From Pseudomonas sp. SCA2728.1_7 (lineage in GTDB: Bacteria > Pseudomonadota > Gammaproteobacteria > Pseudomonadales > Pseudomonadaceae): a DNA stretch of 64,000 nucleotides. Each line of letters starts with the position of its first letter. Within the stretch, counting starts at the first letter, position 1. The notes beneath the pieces are model-generated. The model worked only from the letters and a program-made list of their open reading frames with translations. It ran no database searches and was not told the origin of the DNA. Below are positions 50,989 to 61,060 of this stretch, in pieces. The position numbers were made by a program, and so were the translations under genes. Where the stretch lies: assembly GCF_018138145.1 (NCBI RefSeq), contig NZ_CP073104.1:3906001-3970000 (forward strand), in the 5' to 3' direction.

Positions 50989-52340
50989 TTGATGACCTCC
51001 TCTTCGTCATCGCCGATCGGTTTAATGCCCCGATCAGGACTGACCCAACGCGCACGTTTCTGATGTTGGCCGAACAGCACTTTGGGGAAGCTGACCAACG
51101 TGGTCAGCAGGCTGATAAGCCAGAACACCAACGGATACCAGACCACCCAGAACATCGTGCGGCCCAACCCCGGCTCATAGCGCCGGTCGATGACGATGCT
51201 GACCGCGAACTGCACCAGACAGACAAATGCCAGCAGCAATCCGGTAAACGCCGGCGGCATCAGATGATCCACCGCGATGGCTTCCGGCATGACCACAAAC
51301 TTGCCGACGGCCCAGAAAATCACCGACAACAGGAAGGTGAATGCCCACCCGGTCGACAGGCAGTATTCGAAGAGCAGCGGCCACAGGTAACGATGGCGGT
51401 ACTGCCAGATGCCACGAATATTCTTGAACAGCACTTCGGCACCGCCCTGCGCCCAGCGCAGTCGTTGCTTCCATAGCCCACCGAGGGTTTCCGGCATGAG
51501 GATCCAGCACAGCGCGCGCGGCTCGTAGAAGATGCTCCAGTGATCGAGTTGCAGCTTCCAGCTGATATCGATGTCTTCGGTGATCATGTCCGGGCTCCAG
51601 TAACCGACGCGGTTCAGCGCGGTACGACGGAACGCGACGATCACGCCGGAGACGGTGAAAATCCGCCCGAACACCCGTTGCGTACGCTTAATGAGCCCGA
51701 TGATCGACGAGAACTCACCGACCTGCACTCGCCCGACCAGCGTCGAACGCGTACGAATCCGTGGGTTACCGGTCACCGCGCCGAGGCGTGCGTTATCCAG
51801 CATCGGTGCCACCAGATAGGCTGCGGTGTTCGGCGCCAGCAGCGCATCACCGTCGATGCACACCAGATACTCACTGCGTGCCGCGATGGCGCCCATGCGC
51901 AGGGCCACAGCTTTGCCCTGGTTTTCCGCCAGATGCAGCACGCGCAGACGTGGGTCTTCCTTGGCCAGCGCATCGAGCACTTCGGCGGTGTTGTCCTTGG
52001 AGCCGTCGTTGATCGCGATGACTTCGATGTTCGGATAATGCTGGGCCAGCGCCGCATGGATGGTGTCGGCGGCGTTGTCACCTTCGTTGTAGCAAGGGAT
52101 CAGGATCGAGATCAGCGGCTCGCCTTCCAATGGTGGCGGCAAGGTGTCGTCCTGCCACGGCCAGTGGCGCTCCCAGTGCAGCCAGAAATACAGGCCGCCG
52201 GCAATCCACAAGCCGGACATGAACAACGGGTAGAAGAACACGAAGTCCATCAGGAACTGCCCGGTCACCAGGAAGATCAGCCCCAGCGGTACGCCGAGGA
52301 CGATCGCCAGAACAAGCAGGGCTAACAGTCTATCCAGCAT
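50985..52340 (-). CDS. pgaC: PgaC, poly-N-acetylglucosamine synthase
   Basis: This 451-residue family-2 glycosyltransferase has two N-terminal membrane segments ([40 protein letters not shown]). The catalytic domain starts [18 protein letters not shown] and has the aspartates in AINDGSKDN and CIDGDALL, the acceptor motif [15 protein letters not shown], and QRLRW in [12 protein letters not shown]-terminal membrane segments follow. It polymerises UDP-GlcNAc and exports the chain. The ATG lies one base after the pgaB stop. The several GGDEF/EAL/HDOD genes within 20 kb may feed the c-di-GMP that activates this enzyme. Confidence 0.96.
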   Translation of the reverse strand: MLDRLLALLVLAIVLGVPLGLIFLVTGQFLMDFVFFYPLFMSGLWIAGGLYFWLHWERHWPWQDDTLPPPLEGEPLISILIPCYNEGDNAADTIHAALAQHYPNIEVIAINDGSKDNTAEVLDALAKEDPRLRVLHLAENQGKAVALRMGAIAARSEYLVCIDGDALLAPNTAAYLVAPMLDNARLGAVTGNPRIRTRSTLVGRVQVGEFSSIIGLIKRTQRVFGRIFTVSGVIVAFRRTALNRVGYWSPDMITEDIDISWKLQLDHWSIFYEPRALCWILMPETLGGLWKQRLRWAQGGAEVLFKNIRGIWQYRHRYLWPLLFEYCLSTGWAFTFLLSVIFWAVGKFVVMPEAIAVDHLMPPAFTGLLLAFVCLVQFAVSIVIDRRYEPGLGRTMFWVVWYPLVFWLISLLTTLVSFPKVLFGQHQKRARWVSPDRGIKPIGDDEEEVIK

Positions 52341-52341
52341 G

Positions 52342-54345
52342 TTATGGATTCCATTTGTTGGAGAGTGCAGGCCTTACGGTTTTCAGGTCCGGCAGGTTGT
52401 CGAGGAAGTTGTCCGGGTAGTAACCGAAACTGGTCGCGCCCTGACGCTTGAGGCGACCCATCCAGTCCGCCAGAAGGGCACCGTCGATGTCGGCCTGATC
52501 CTTTTTCGTCCAGTCGCGTGCCTGCAATTCGAACACCGTACGATCCAGCGCGCCGGGGCGCTTTTTGACCGTGGCCACCAGCGCTTCCAGCCACGGGCCG
52601 GACTCTGCCTGGGTCTGCTTTTCCATCAGCGGCATGGCCATCGGTGCCGTCCAGTCGTAGGTCACGAGGAAGTCATCGAGGTTCTGTGCGTACCATGCTT
52701 CGCTCTCGGGGTTGAGCATCGGCTCGGCGAAGATGTTGCGCGCGGTCTGCACTTGCGGACCGCGAATCGCACGGACTTTGGCGGTCAGCTCGTTGGTGAA
52801 GTCGATGAGGTATTGGCTCTTGAAGCGCGTCCAGCGCTGCATCGCTGCCGGATCGTCGCGCAATGCGCCAATCGAACCTGGCAAACCGTGGGCAGCGTAG
52901 GCTTTCAAGGCTTCAGGACCGGCATCTTCGAAATCCGACAGTACCGCGTCGTCGTGATAGAGAATGCCGTTGACCGAGGTCAGGCGCGCCACGTCTTCGT
53001 AGATTTCACCGATGATCCGTCGCACTTCAGGATCGAACGGCGACAAGCGTTGGTACTGATCCGGATCCACCGAGGTGATGCCGGTTTTCGGGTCCCAACG
53101 GGTCACGCGCGGCAGTTTCGAGTCGAGACCAAAACTCAGCACCGGCATCCACGCGAAGACCTTCACGTTAGCGCGGGTACGCAGTTGCCAGGCGACGCGG
53201 TTGAAAATATCCGCACGCACCGGCAAGTGACGGTTGGGGAAGTACAGCGAATGCACCAGGCCATCGCCCTTGGGATCGGCGAAGGCTTGCAGGAACACCG
53301 TGTTGGCGCCCAAGTCAGCGATGCGCTGCACCAGTTTTCCGAGGTTGATGTCCTGCTGCGCCGGATCCGGGTCGTAAACGTTGTCCAGATCAACATGCAC
53401 AACGCGCATGACGAAATCCGACTGCACGTCGACGATGCTGTTGGCGAAACGCTCGCCGTCAGGATCCGAAGCGACGAGAAAGCGCGGGCTGCTCATCAGA
53501 TTGTCGAGGGCGTCGAGACCGTCTTCGAGGGTCAGGGCCATTTCGTAGCCCGCCTCGCCGACTACCGTCAGCGATGTGCCGTCCGCCGCGCCATACGGCC
53601 AGACCCAGACGCGTGGTTTGTTGCCGGTGAGCTTGCGGATTTTTTCCGAGATGTTGTTCACGTCAGTGCGGATCCGCGCCTGGAAATCAGCCTCGGATTC
53701 ATAACGCTTGGTCACTGGGTCATAACGCCGGGTGGCCGCCGCAGGCTGCAGGTTGCCCTGCGGGTTGGCCAGAATACCTTTGTGATTGGCGTCGGTGTGA
53801 GCAGCGATTTCCACCAGCCCGGAGCGTGAGATTTCGCGGATCTGATCCCAGGTCAGAAAGTCGGAACGCGCACGCGGAGCACCGGCGAAATCCACCGGTT
53901 GATTGAGTGGCGTGTCGATCCAGCTGCCGACCGGCGCCAGCAACGCATGCCAGTTATAGGCGCGCAGTACCGGCAGGACGCGGGTGTAGAAACTCGAATA
54001 ACCGTCGTCGAAACTGAGCAGAATCGCTTTCGCCGGCAGTTCCGAACCACCCTTGCGCGCGGCCATGATCTGGTCGACGGTGACCGGTTTGTAGCCGTTC
54101 TCGCGCAGCCAGGCGAGTTGCTCGATCATGCGCTCGGTGCGCACCGCAACTACGGCCTGATCAGGATCGCGGTCTTCGACGTCGTGATAGGCAATGCCGA
54201 GCACGTGATTTTTCGGCCAGGGTTTTTCGCTGGCCGCCAGCGGACGCTCGGACGGCGGCGCGAAGGCCGGAGCTTGCTGGGCGCAGGCGCTGATCAGCAG
54301 CGCTCCCAGCAGAAGGATGAAACGCGAAATCAAAGGCATCTTCAA
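52342..54345 (-). CDS. pgaB: PgaB, poly-GlcNAc N-deacetylase lipoprotein
   Basis: This 667-residue outer-membrane lipoprotein has signal [20 protein letters not shown] with lipobox cysteine in SACAQQ. The N-terminal polysaccharide deacetylase domain has [20 protein letters not shown] with the metal and catalytic aspartates, and HTDANH near residue 185. The C-terminal half is the hydrolase-like domain of PgaB ([39 protein letters not shown]). It removes a part of the acetyl groups to allow export. It lies 6 bases downstream of pgaA. Confidence 0.96.
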   Translation of the reverse strand: MKMPLISRFILLLGALLISACAQQAPAFAPPSERPLAASEKPWPKNHVLGIAYHDVEDRDPDQAVVAVRTERMIEQLAWLRENGYKPVTVDQIMAARKGGSELPAKAILLSFDDGYSSFYTRVLPVLRAYNWHALLAPVGSWIDTPLNQPVDFAGAPRARSDFLTWDQIREISRSGLVEIAAHTDANHKGILANPQGNLQPAAATRRYDPVTKRYESEADFQARIRTDVNNISEKIRKLTGNKPRVWVWPYGAADGTSLTVVGEAGYEMALTLEDGLDALDNLMSSPRFLVASDPDGERFANSIVDVQSDFVMRVVHVDLDNVYDPDPAQQDINLGKLVQRIADLGANTVFLQAFADPKGDGLVHSLYFPNRHLPVRADIFNRVAWQLRTRANVKVFAWMPVLSFGLDSKLPRVTRWDPKTGITSVDPDQYQRLSPFDPEVRRIIGEIYEDVARLTSVNGILYHDDAVLSDFEDAGPEALKAYAAHGLPGSIGALRDDPAAMQRWTRFKSQYLIDFTNELTAKVRAIRGPQVQTARNIFAEPMLNPESEAWYAQNLDDFLVTYDWTAPMAMPLMEKQTQAESGPWLEALVATVKKRPGALDRTVFELQARDWTKKDQADIDGALLADWMGRLKRQGATSFGYYPDNFLDNLPDLKTVRPALSNKWNP

Positions 54346-54351
54346 ACTCTT

Positions 54352-56832
54352 CTAGAAGCGGAAAGTGAGGTCGACGAGCAGACGCAGATCGGTCTCCCGA
54401 TCCCCGTCGTAGGGCCGGTTGATCACACTGAGCAAACCGCCCACCTCGAACACGTCGTTCCAGGCATAGCGCTGGCCGTAACCGAGCAACGCCATGCCGC
54501 CGGTGCCGTGCTCACGCTGGCTGTACGTCCCCGCGCCGGCCTGGAATTGTTGGCTCCAGGCCGTTTCGTAGCGGTGGTAGAGCACGTGATTGACGTTGAC
54601 CAGCGGCATCACACTGAAGTCGGATTTGGGGTTGAAGTACGGCACGTCATCGGACTTGGAGTTGTGGCTGGTGCCGACTTCCAGTCCCGCATCAACCTGC
54701 ACGTTCGGCGCGCTGTAGACGCCCTCGCGGCCGGTGAGCAAGGCTTCGACGCGGTTGTTGCCGTCGCTGAAGTGCGACGGGCTGACCGACAGACGCCACT
54801 CGCGGCTTTCGTTGGCGCGCCAGCGAATGAAACCGCTGCCGCCATTGGCCTTGATGTCACTGTTGAGCGCGCGCAACGGCGTCTCGGCCGAGAGGTATTC
54901 GAGGCTGCCGCCGTACTGCCAGTGATCGTTGATGTCACGGGCGATCGCCAGCCGCGCGCCCTGTTTGTCGCCGAAACCGTAATCGTGATTGGACACTTCG
55001 GCTTCAAGGGTCATGTCACGAGTGCGGCGTTCCAGGCCAACACGCTGAAAGCGGTGGTGCCCGGTGCCTTCGGCGAAGTCGCCGGTGGCATACCCGGCCC
55101 CGGCGAACACGCGCCAGTCTTCATCGATCGGCGGGCTGTACAGGGTGGTCTGGATGCCAAAATCGCGGCTGCCACTGACGGCTCCGGCATCGCCGCTACC
55201 GCCACCATTGGCCTTGCCGCCGTAGGCTTCGACGCGCAGCTCGGACATGTCATGCACTTCGCGCTCACGGGCCAGACGCTGCACCTGGCGGTTATCCGGA
55301 TAGCGTGCGACGACGTTGTCGGTCAGCGCATCCATTTGCCGCCATTCCTGCAATTCCATCGCGGTGTGGGCCTGGCCAATTTCCAGGCCCATGGCGCGTG
55401 GCACCATGCTCTCGGTTTCCTTGAGCTGCATTTCTGCGCGGCGCGGCCAGTTACGGGCCAGGTATAAATCGGCCTGAGCCAGACGCAAACCGACGTTACC
55501 CGGCGCCTGATCGACCAGCGTCTGCAAGCGCTCCTCGCCATGGGGCAAGTCAGCGCTGTAAGTGCCGGCCTGCGCAGCCAGTTGCTGGGCGTCCATCCAT
55601 TCATCATTGGGGTTGCCGATCGGCAAGCCCTTGAGTTCGACACGCGGACGCTGGGACTTGGCGGCGTCCTCGGCGACTTTGCGCGCCTCGTCAGCGCGGT
55701 CGCTTTCCAGCAGCGAGTAGTACAGCGCAGTGGTGTCTACGAGTCGGTCGCCGACATCGGCATCCGGCGCCGCCAGCACTTGGCGATAGAGGTCGGTAGC
55801 GATTTCTGGCTGACGCTGATCCAGATAAGACGCCGCTACCCAACGCAGTGCGTAGGTCGGAATCTTCACGCCTTCGGCTTGCAGCTTTTGGGATTCAGTG
55901 ATGACGTCGGCGGTGCGCGCCCGGGCCTTGAGCGCGCCCATGCGGTCGATGCGCCAGCGAATCACGTCGTCGTGAGCCGTGGCGTCCGGTGTCCAGGTGG
56001 CGAGCAGTTTGTCGTAGTCGGCCAGTGCGCGGTCGGCGATGACGTAGCGTTCTTTTTCACTGCGGGTGGCGAGTTCGGCGAGACGCACGCGCTCGGCGGC
56101 CAGATCACCTTCGAGGCGACGCAACGTGACCGGATCGATCAGGCCCGGACGCTGATTGGCCAGACGCAACGCCGGTTCCGGCAGACGCGCCTTTTGCAGA
56201 GCAACCACGTATTCGCGAGCGACTTCCGGTTTGCTGCCGGCGCGCTTGAAGGCCTGATCGTATTCGAACAGAGCATCGTAAGGTTTGTTGTCACGGGTCA
56301 GGGCGTAGCCCAAGGCGAGACGGCGCGACGGATCATCAGGTTTGGCCGCCACCAGCGCCTTTGCGCGGCTCGCCGCTTCGTCGGGTTTACCGGCATCCGC
56401 CTGGGTCAGGGCCAGGCCCAGTTGCAGGTCGGCGTTATCCGGCTCCAGCGCCAAGGCCTTGTTGTAGACCTGCGTGGCTTGATCCCAACGCTTGAGGTTG
56501 CGATAGGCACGGGCGGTGGCGGTCAGCGCCTGAACCGGCAGGACGCGGTCGCGGCCCTGGGTTTCATAGACCTGCGCCACTTCGGCATCGAGGCCGGCCC
56601 AACTGGCAATTTGCAGGTGATCGCTGATCTGCCCGGTGGTCGACTGGCCAGGAGGCACCTGACGCAAAACCGTCAGCGCCGGCGTGGTTTGCCCGGCACG
56701 GGCGTCACGCACCATCTGATCGTAGGGTGTATCGGCAAACGCCAGTGCCGGCCAGAGCAATTGGCTGCACAGCGCGACTCGGAACAAAGGGCGTAAACCA
56801 CGATGTAATACAGGAACATCAATACGCGGCAT
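54352..56832 (-). CDS. pgaA: PgaA, poly-GlcNAc outer-membrane porin with TPR domain
   Basis: This 826-residue protein has a signal peptide (PLFRVALCSQLLWPALAFA) and a periplasmic helical TPR region to about residue 520 (YRNLKRWDQATQVYNKALAL, LALTQADAGKPDEAASRAKA). A C-terminal beta-barrel ends with the outer-membrane phenylalanine (LRLLVDLTFRF). It exports the deacetylated polymer. It is the first of pgaABCD. Its upstream region holds a palindrome at 56964-56980. Length and domain order fit PgaA/HmsH. Confidence 0.95.
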   Translation of the reverse strand: MPRIDVPVLHRGLRPLFRVALCSQLLWPALAFADTPYDQMVRDARAGQTTPALTVLRQVPPGQSTTGQISDHLQIASWAGLDAEVAQVYETQGRDRVLPVQALTATARAYRNLKRWDQATQVYNKALALEPDNADLQLGLALTQADAGKPDEAASRAKALVAAKPDDPSRRLALGYALTRDNKPYDALFEYDQAFKRAGSKPEVAREYVVALQKARLPEPALRLANQRPGLIDPVTLRRLEGDLAAERVRLAELATRSEKERYVIADRALADYDKLLATWTPDATAHDDVIRWRIDRMGALKARARTADVITESQKLQAEGVKIPTYALRWVAASYLDQRQPEIATDLYRQVLAAPDADVGDRLVDTTALYYSLLESDRADEARKVAEDAAKSQRPRVELKGLPIGNPNDEWMDAQQLAAQAGTYSADLPHGEERLQTLVDQAPGNVGLRLAQADLYLARNWPRRAEMQLKETESMVPRAMGLEIGQAHTAMELQEWRQMDALTDNVVARYPDNRQVQRLAREREVHDMSELRVEAYGGKANGGGSGDAGAVSGSRDFGIQTTLYSPPIDEDWRVFAGAGYATGDFAEGTGHHRFQRVGLERRTRDMTLEAEVSNHDYGFGDKQGARLAIARDINDHWQYGGSLEYLSAETPLRALNSDIKANGGSGFIRWRANESREWRLSVSPSHFSDGNNRVEALLTGREGVYSAPNVQVDAGLEVGTSHNSKSDDVPYFNPKSDFSVMPLVNVNHVLYHRYETAWSQQFQAGAGTYSQREHGTGGMALLGYGQRYAWNDVFEVGGLLSVINRPYDGDRETDLRLLVDLTFRF

Positions 56833-56963
56833 TCGTCAGCATCCTTACATGGCCAGCCGGGTCGCAATGCCCTCCTTGCCCTTTCGTAACGGTGGCCGCC
56901 AATACAGATGCAACGGCCAAGCTTAGTCAGGCAGTTTTGCACGCAAGCGCAGACCGATCTCCG

Positions 56964-56980
56964 GAACACAATAATTGTTC
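56964..56980. promoter_or_regulatory. Palindrome upstream of pgaA
   Basis: GAACACAATAATTGTTC contains the perfect 11-base palindrome ACAATAATTGT and outer arms GAACA/TGTTC. It lies about 130-150 bases upstream of the pgaA start in an otherwise plain 258-base gap. It may be an operator for pgaABCD; the regulator is unknown. Confidence 0.4.
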
Positions 56981-57035
56981 AGAATCGTGCTGGCGGCTCC
57001 GCCGGCACACCGAAAACCCGAACGCCAGACAGCAA

Positions 57036-57072
57036 AACGCCCGGCGTCTGTGCGATACAGAGGCCGGGCGTT
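57036..57072 (-). terminator. Terminator of the DUF945 gene
   Basis: AACGCCCGGC (57036-57045) and GCCGGGCGTT (57063-57072) form a 10-bp stem, followed by TTGC on the minus strand. It lies 18 bases beyond the stop at 57091. The T-run is short. Confidence 0.7.
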
Positions 57073-57090
57073 GCTATCAAGAATGCAGAA

Positions 57091-58596
57091 TTACTGCACT
57101 TGCGTGACGCCTGCGAACTTGCTCATCAGGAAGCCGATGAACTGCTCGACGGTCATCTTCTGGCCGTTGAATTCGACCTGATTGGCGGCGTAATGCAACT
57201 TGGTCACCACGTTGCTGCCGTCGACGACTGCCAACTGCGAACCGACGGCCATGCCGGCGAACATGTCGGCCGCTTCCTTGGATTGATCGACGATGGCTTT
57301 GGCATCGGTCTGACCATCCAGCTGTGCCTGCACGCTGAGCAGATCGACCAGCATCGGCTTGGACACCTGGATATTCAGATCCAGCAATGCGATCAGTTGT
57401 TTGCCCAGTTGATCCGGCGGCAAGTCCATCGATTGCGGCTTGGTCAGGTCGATCACCAGATTGGCTTTGCTCTCGCCGTTGGCGGTGTTGAACGAGAGGT
57501 TTTCCAACGCAAACTGCGGGCCGGCAGCCAGCAGTTTCTGCAGGTCGGCTTTGACCTGGGCGTTTTCCGCTTCGGTGAGGTTCAGCTCCGGCGCTGGCAA
57601 GCCTTGGGCTGCGGCTTCGGCGGCTGCTTTTTCGTACGGCTGCAATTTGGTCTGGTAGACCTGCATCAGCGACATGGTCGACGGGATGTCGAGGTTTTTC
57701 AGGCTCATGGCCATGTTCGCCGAGCCGACTTTCTTGTCGTTGAGGCTGACTTCGCCAATTTTGTAATCAGCACGACCCGAGGCATTGCTGCCGTTTTCTT
57801 CGGTGAGGTTCTTCATTTCGAAGTTCTTCACGCCAAGCACCGATTGCTTGGTGCCGAAGGTGGTTTTGCTGTTGGTCAGCACCAGGGTGTTTTCCCCGGT
57901 GTAGTAGCCGTAGCTGCTCTTGGCGAGGTTGCTGGCCAGCGTCAGACCGTTGAGTTCGACCTGCACCGGAGCCTGATCTTCAGCAACGGTGACCAGTTTC
58001 AGGTTGTCCATGTAGCCGTCCGCCTTGACCTTCTGCGCTTTGGCGTTGGCAGAAATGTTCATGGTCAGGCCGGAAAACTTCAGACTCGACTGCTCATCCA
58101 GTGCAGTTTCGAACGGCAGCAGATCGAGGGTGCTGGTGGTGGATTCGTCGTAGCCGATGCTGGTCACGCCTTTGAGCGGCGCGGCGCCCTTGGTGGCGGC
58201 GAACCATTTTTCGGTGGCCGGATTCTTTTCCAGCTCATAGTTGCTGGTGGCCATGACCGGCAGCCATTTCAGCGAAACCAGACGCGAGAACGGCAGCGGG
58301 CCATGTTCGATGTGATCAACGAACAGCAATTCGACTGGTTTGTCGCCAAACATCTCGCCTTCACCCTTGAGGCGATAGTGCGCGGTGCTGGTGAAGGTGT
58401 GGCGTTCCAGCGACACCAGTTCCAGCGACGCGGTGCCGTTGGAGCCGGCCATGGCGGTTTGCAGCTCCTGGTTGGCGTTGCTGACGGCGTTGTTCAGCAC
58501 GCCTTCGATCTTGGTCCCGGTGTACCAGGCCCCGCCTGCGCTGATCGCGCCGATGGCAACAACAATTCCGAGAAGCACGCCTGCTGATTTATTCAT
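57091..58596 (-). CDS. DUF945 (YdgA-like) envelope protein
   Basis: This 501-residue protein has one N-terminal membrane anchor or signal (VLLGIVVAIGAISAGGAWYT). A long, mostly beta-rich periplasmic region follows with repeated blocks (LLFVDHIEHGPLPFSRLVSL, LKFSGLTMNISANAKAQKVK, FALENLSFNTANGESKANLV). This fits the YdgA/DUF945 family, which has an AsmA-like look and is found at the envelope of gamma-proteobacteria. The role is unknown. It is a single-gene unit with its own terminator. Confidence 0.82.
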   Translation of the reverse strand: MNKSAGVLLGIVVAIGAISAGGAWYTGTKIEGVLNNAVSNANQELQTAMAGSNGTASLELVSLERHTFTSTAHYRLKGEGEMFGDKPVELLFVDHIEHGPLPFSRLVSLKWLPVMATSNYELEKNPATEKWFAATKGAAPLKGVTSIGYDESTTSTLDLLPFETALDEQSSLKFSGLTMNISANAKAQKVKADGYMDNLKLVTVAEDQAPVQVELNGLTLASNLAKSSYGYYTGENTLVLTNSKTTFGTKQSVLGVKNFEMKNLTEENGSNASGRADYKIGEVSLNDKKVGSANMAMSLKNLDIPSTMSLMQVYQTKLQPYEKAAAEAAAQGLPAPELNLTEAENAQVKADLQKLLAAGPQFALENLSFNTANGESKANLVIDLTKPQSMDLPPDQLGKQLIALLDLNIQVSKPMLVDLLSVQAQLDGQTDAKAIVDQSKEAADMFAGMAVGSQLAVVDGSNVVTKLHYAANQVEFNGQKMTVEQFIGFLMSKFAGVTQVQ

Positions 58597-58800
58597 GAAT
58601 GACCTGATCGATTTCCGTGGCTGTGAGTGTCGTCGTCTTCCCTGAACCCGTGACCGGGTCGCGGCTCGACTCCGCTGAATTCAGCGGTGGAGATTAGCAC
58701 CGGGCGCGTGAGCTGGCCCAATGTTTAAAGGTTAAAGAGTGTCTATGGGAATTGTGGACAGTGGTCGGGCAGGAAGAGTTTCGGTGTTTTTCAGTCCGCC

Positions 58801-58864
58801 TTCGCGAGCAGGCTCGCTCCCACAAGGACAACGCTGTACCTGTGGGAGCGAGCCTGCTCGCGAA
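58801..58864. repeat. REP doublet, family 1 variant
   Basis: TTCGCGAGCAGGCTCGCTCC then CACA is mirrored by TGTGGGAGCGAGCCTGCTCG and CGAA. It occupies the centre of the 292-base gap between the DUF945 gene and the two-TM gene; the rest of the gap shows nothing I can name. Confidence 0.9.
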
Positions 58865-58888
58865 GGGGCCAGATGATTCAGCCGAGAT

Positions 58889-59524
58889 TCAGGAATACTG
58901 AACCTCAATCTCATCCAGTTGATGATCAAAGCTTTTCAGCCGCGCGGTCCAGGTGTACACCAGCACTTCGAAGTCCCGATCGATCACCGCCCCGCCCGCC
59001 CCGTCGGCGCGCGGATCGCAGAAATCCAGTTGATAGCGTTCACGAGCCATCGCTGTGGCGACATCGGACAACTCCCGGGCATTGTTGAGCCAGTGCCAGC
59101 CCTCGCCATCAATCTGCTTGTCGAGTTCCAGGCACTGCTTTTTCAGCGCTTCGAGGCTCTTTTCCAACGGCGTGCCGGTGAGTTCGCCCATGACTTCAGC
59201 GAAGGTTCGCCCCGGCTGCCAGTAACTGCCCCAGAAATACCGGTCGAACACGGTTTCGACCCGGCGCAGAGCGACTTTGGTGTCCCAGATCAGCACCAGA
59301 GTCTTGCCCTGTTCAAGTTGCCGTTTCTTGACACGCTGCACCTGGATCGACGCCCAAGCGACCACGACGATTGCCATGACCGCAATCAGCGCGACGGCGC
59401 TGTCGAGGAAAACCATGGCCTTGTCGATCTGGTGAGCCAGCATGATGCCGTAGAAATAAGTGGCCGAGAGCAGCACCAACGCTACCAAGGCGCACCAGAA
59501 GCCGAGAGCGTAAGGGTTTTTCAT
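58889..59524 (-). CDS. Two-TM protein of unknown function
   Basis: This 211-residue protein has two N-terminal membrane segments (FWCALVALVLLSATYFYGIM and ALIAVMAIVVVAWASIQVQR). A cytoplasmic C-terminal part of about 150 residues follows (LVLIWDTKVALRRVETVFDR, YFWGSYWQPGRTFAEVMGEL, LEKSLEALKKQCLELDKQID). I do not recognise the family. It lies between the DUF945 gene and the efflux operon on the same strand but is separated by about 93 bases from the latter. The helical tail may be a partner-binding domain. Confidence 0.7.
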   Translation of the reverse strand: MKNPYALGFWCALVALVLLSATYFYGIMLAHQIDKAMVFLDSAVALIAVMAIVVVAWASIQVQRVKKRQLEQGKTLVLIWDTKVALRRVETVFDRYFWGSYWQPGRTFAEVMGELTGTPLEKSLEALKKQCLELDKQIDGEGWHWLNNARELSDVATAMARERYQLDFCDPRADGAGGAVIDRDFEVLVYTWTARLKSFDHQLDEIEVQYS

Positions 59525-59617
59525 TATTGGTTTCCCCTAGACCAGCGCTAGCAATGTGCGCTGGAAGGGTGCTTTGCACGGGGCGCCCTTCCAACACTTC
59601 AAAGCATAGCAACGGCC

Positions 59618-61060
59618 TCAGGGTTTGCTGGCGCTTGCAGCGTTCGTTCGTCCGCTTTCCCAACCGCCGCCCAAAGCGAGGAACAAATCGATCTGGCTCA
59701 TCGCAACCTGGGTGTTGGCGGCGGCCAGTTGCGCGGTGACATCGGTGTAGGTGCGCGTCGCTTGCAGGTCAGCCAGGAACGACTCGCGGCCGGCCTGGAA
59801 GAAGCGGTGAGTCTGGTCGGCGGCCAGTTTCGCCGACTGCTCGGCATCGGCCAGCGCATCGCGGCGTTGCAACAGCGCGCTGTACTGGGCCAGGCCGGTC
59901 TGGGTTTCGCGAATGGCGTTGAGCACCACGCCGTCGAAGTGCGCCAGTGCGCCTTGGGTGCTGGCTTCAGCCTCGCGGATACGCGCACGGGCGCCGTTGG
60001 TCGGCACTTTCCAGCTCAGCGATGGGCCAAAGCCCCAGCGGTTGGTCGACGGATCACCCAGGTCATCGATGAGACCAACAGTGCCGATGGTCGCGCCGAT
60101 ACTGATGTCCGGATACAACTCGCCCGTGGCGACGCCGATCCCGGCGGTCGAAGCGGCCAGACGACGTTCGGCCTGACGAATGTCCGGGCGACGTTTGAGC
60201 AGCGCGGCGCCATCGCCGACTGGCACCAATTGGGCGATTTTCGGCAACTCGGCGCAGGTCGCGGTGCCGGCGGGCAACTGATCAACCGGTTTCGCCAGCA
60301 ACATCGACAAACGGAACAGCCCGGCCTGACGCGCGGCTTCATAACGCGGCAAGTCGGCGCGCAGGGATTTGAATTGGGTTTGCGAGCGAGTCACCTGGGT
60401 TTCATCGCCACGGCCGGCGTCGCGCAGTCGCTGGATCAGCGTGGTGCTTTGCGATTGCAGGTCGAGAGAGTGCTGGGCGATCTCCCGTTCTTCGTTGGCC
60501 GCGCAGACTTGGGTGTAAGCGCGAACAACATCCGCCACCAAGGTGATCCGCGCCGTGTCTGCCGCGGCCTGGGTCGCGTCGGCATTGGCCTTTGCGCCTT
60601 CGATGCCACGCTGCAAGGTGCCCCACAGATCGAACTGATAAGAAGCGCTGATGCCGATGTCGCCGACGTTATCGACCGGGACTTTTTCCGGCAGCAAGAA
60701 TGCCTGACCAGACTCTTGCAAACGCTGCGCGCCCATCTTCACACCTGCGCTCCAGCCGCCCGCGGCTTCGGCCTCATCGACCTGAGCGCGAGCCCGTTGC
60801 AGGTTCGCCGCCGCGACGCGCAAATCGGTGTTGGAGGCCATGGCCTGCTGCACCAGTTGATCCAGCCGCGCATCTTTATACAGCCGCCACCAGTCCGCCG
60901 GCACCGGCGCCGAAACTACAGGTTTGCCGGCCACGGCCAGTTCACCCTGAAAATCCTTGCGCTGCACCGCCGCATCCTCAGGCACGTGATAGTCCGGCCC
61001 GACCATCTGACAGGCCGAGAGCATCACGCCCAACCCGGCGATCATCAGCGCCCTGCTCAT
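59618..61060 (-). CDS. Outer-membrane efflux lipoprotein (NodT/OprM-type)
   Basis: This 480-residue protein starts MSRALMIAGLGVMLSACQMV, with lipobox cysteine before QMVGPDY, the classical NodT-family opening. Two OEP repeats follow (DLRVAAANLQRARAQVDEAE, LLKRRPDIRQAERRLAASTA) with alpha-helical barrel patterns. It would give the outer-membrane channel of the tripartite exporter encoded just upstream. It overlaps the stop of the adaptor gene by 4 bases. The substrate of the pump is probably aromatic acids, inferred from the FUSC-type inner pump. Confidence 0.92.
   Translation of the reverse strand: MSRALMIAGLGVMLSACQMVGPDYHVPEDAAVQRKDFQGELAVAGKPVVSAPVPADWWRLYKDARLDQLVQQAMASNTDLRVAAANLQRARAQVDEAEAAGGWSAGVKMGAQRLQESGQAFLLPEKVPVDNVGDIGISASYQFDLWGTLQRGIEGAKANADATQAAADTARITLVADVVRAYTQVCAANEEREIAQHSLDLQSQSTTLIQRLRDAGRGDETQVTRSQTQFKSLRADLPRYEAARQAGLFRLSMLLAKPVDQLPAGTATCAELPKIAQLVPVGDGAALLKRRPDIRQAERRLAASTAGIGVATGELYPDISIGATIGTVGLIDDLGDPSTNRWGFGPSLSWKVPTNGARARIREAEASTQGALAHFDGVVLNAIRETQTGLAQYSALLQRRDALADAEQSAKLAADQTHRFFQAGRESFLADLQATRTYTDVTAQLAAANTQVAMSQIDLFLALGGGWESGRTNAASASKP

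Noticed and set aside
52339..53829. 496-codon open frame antisense to pgaB
   Set aside because: pgaB has clear deacetylase motifs; the antisense product has no recognisable domain.
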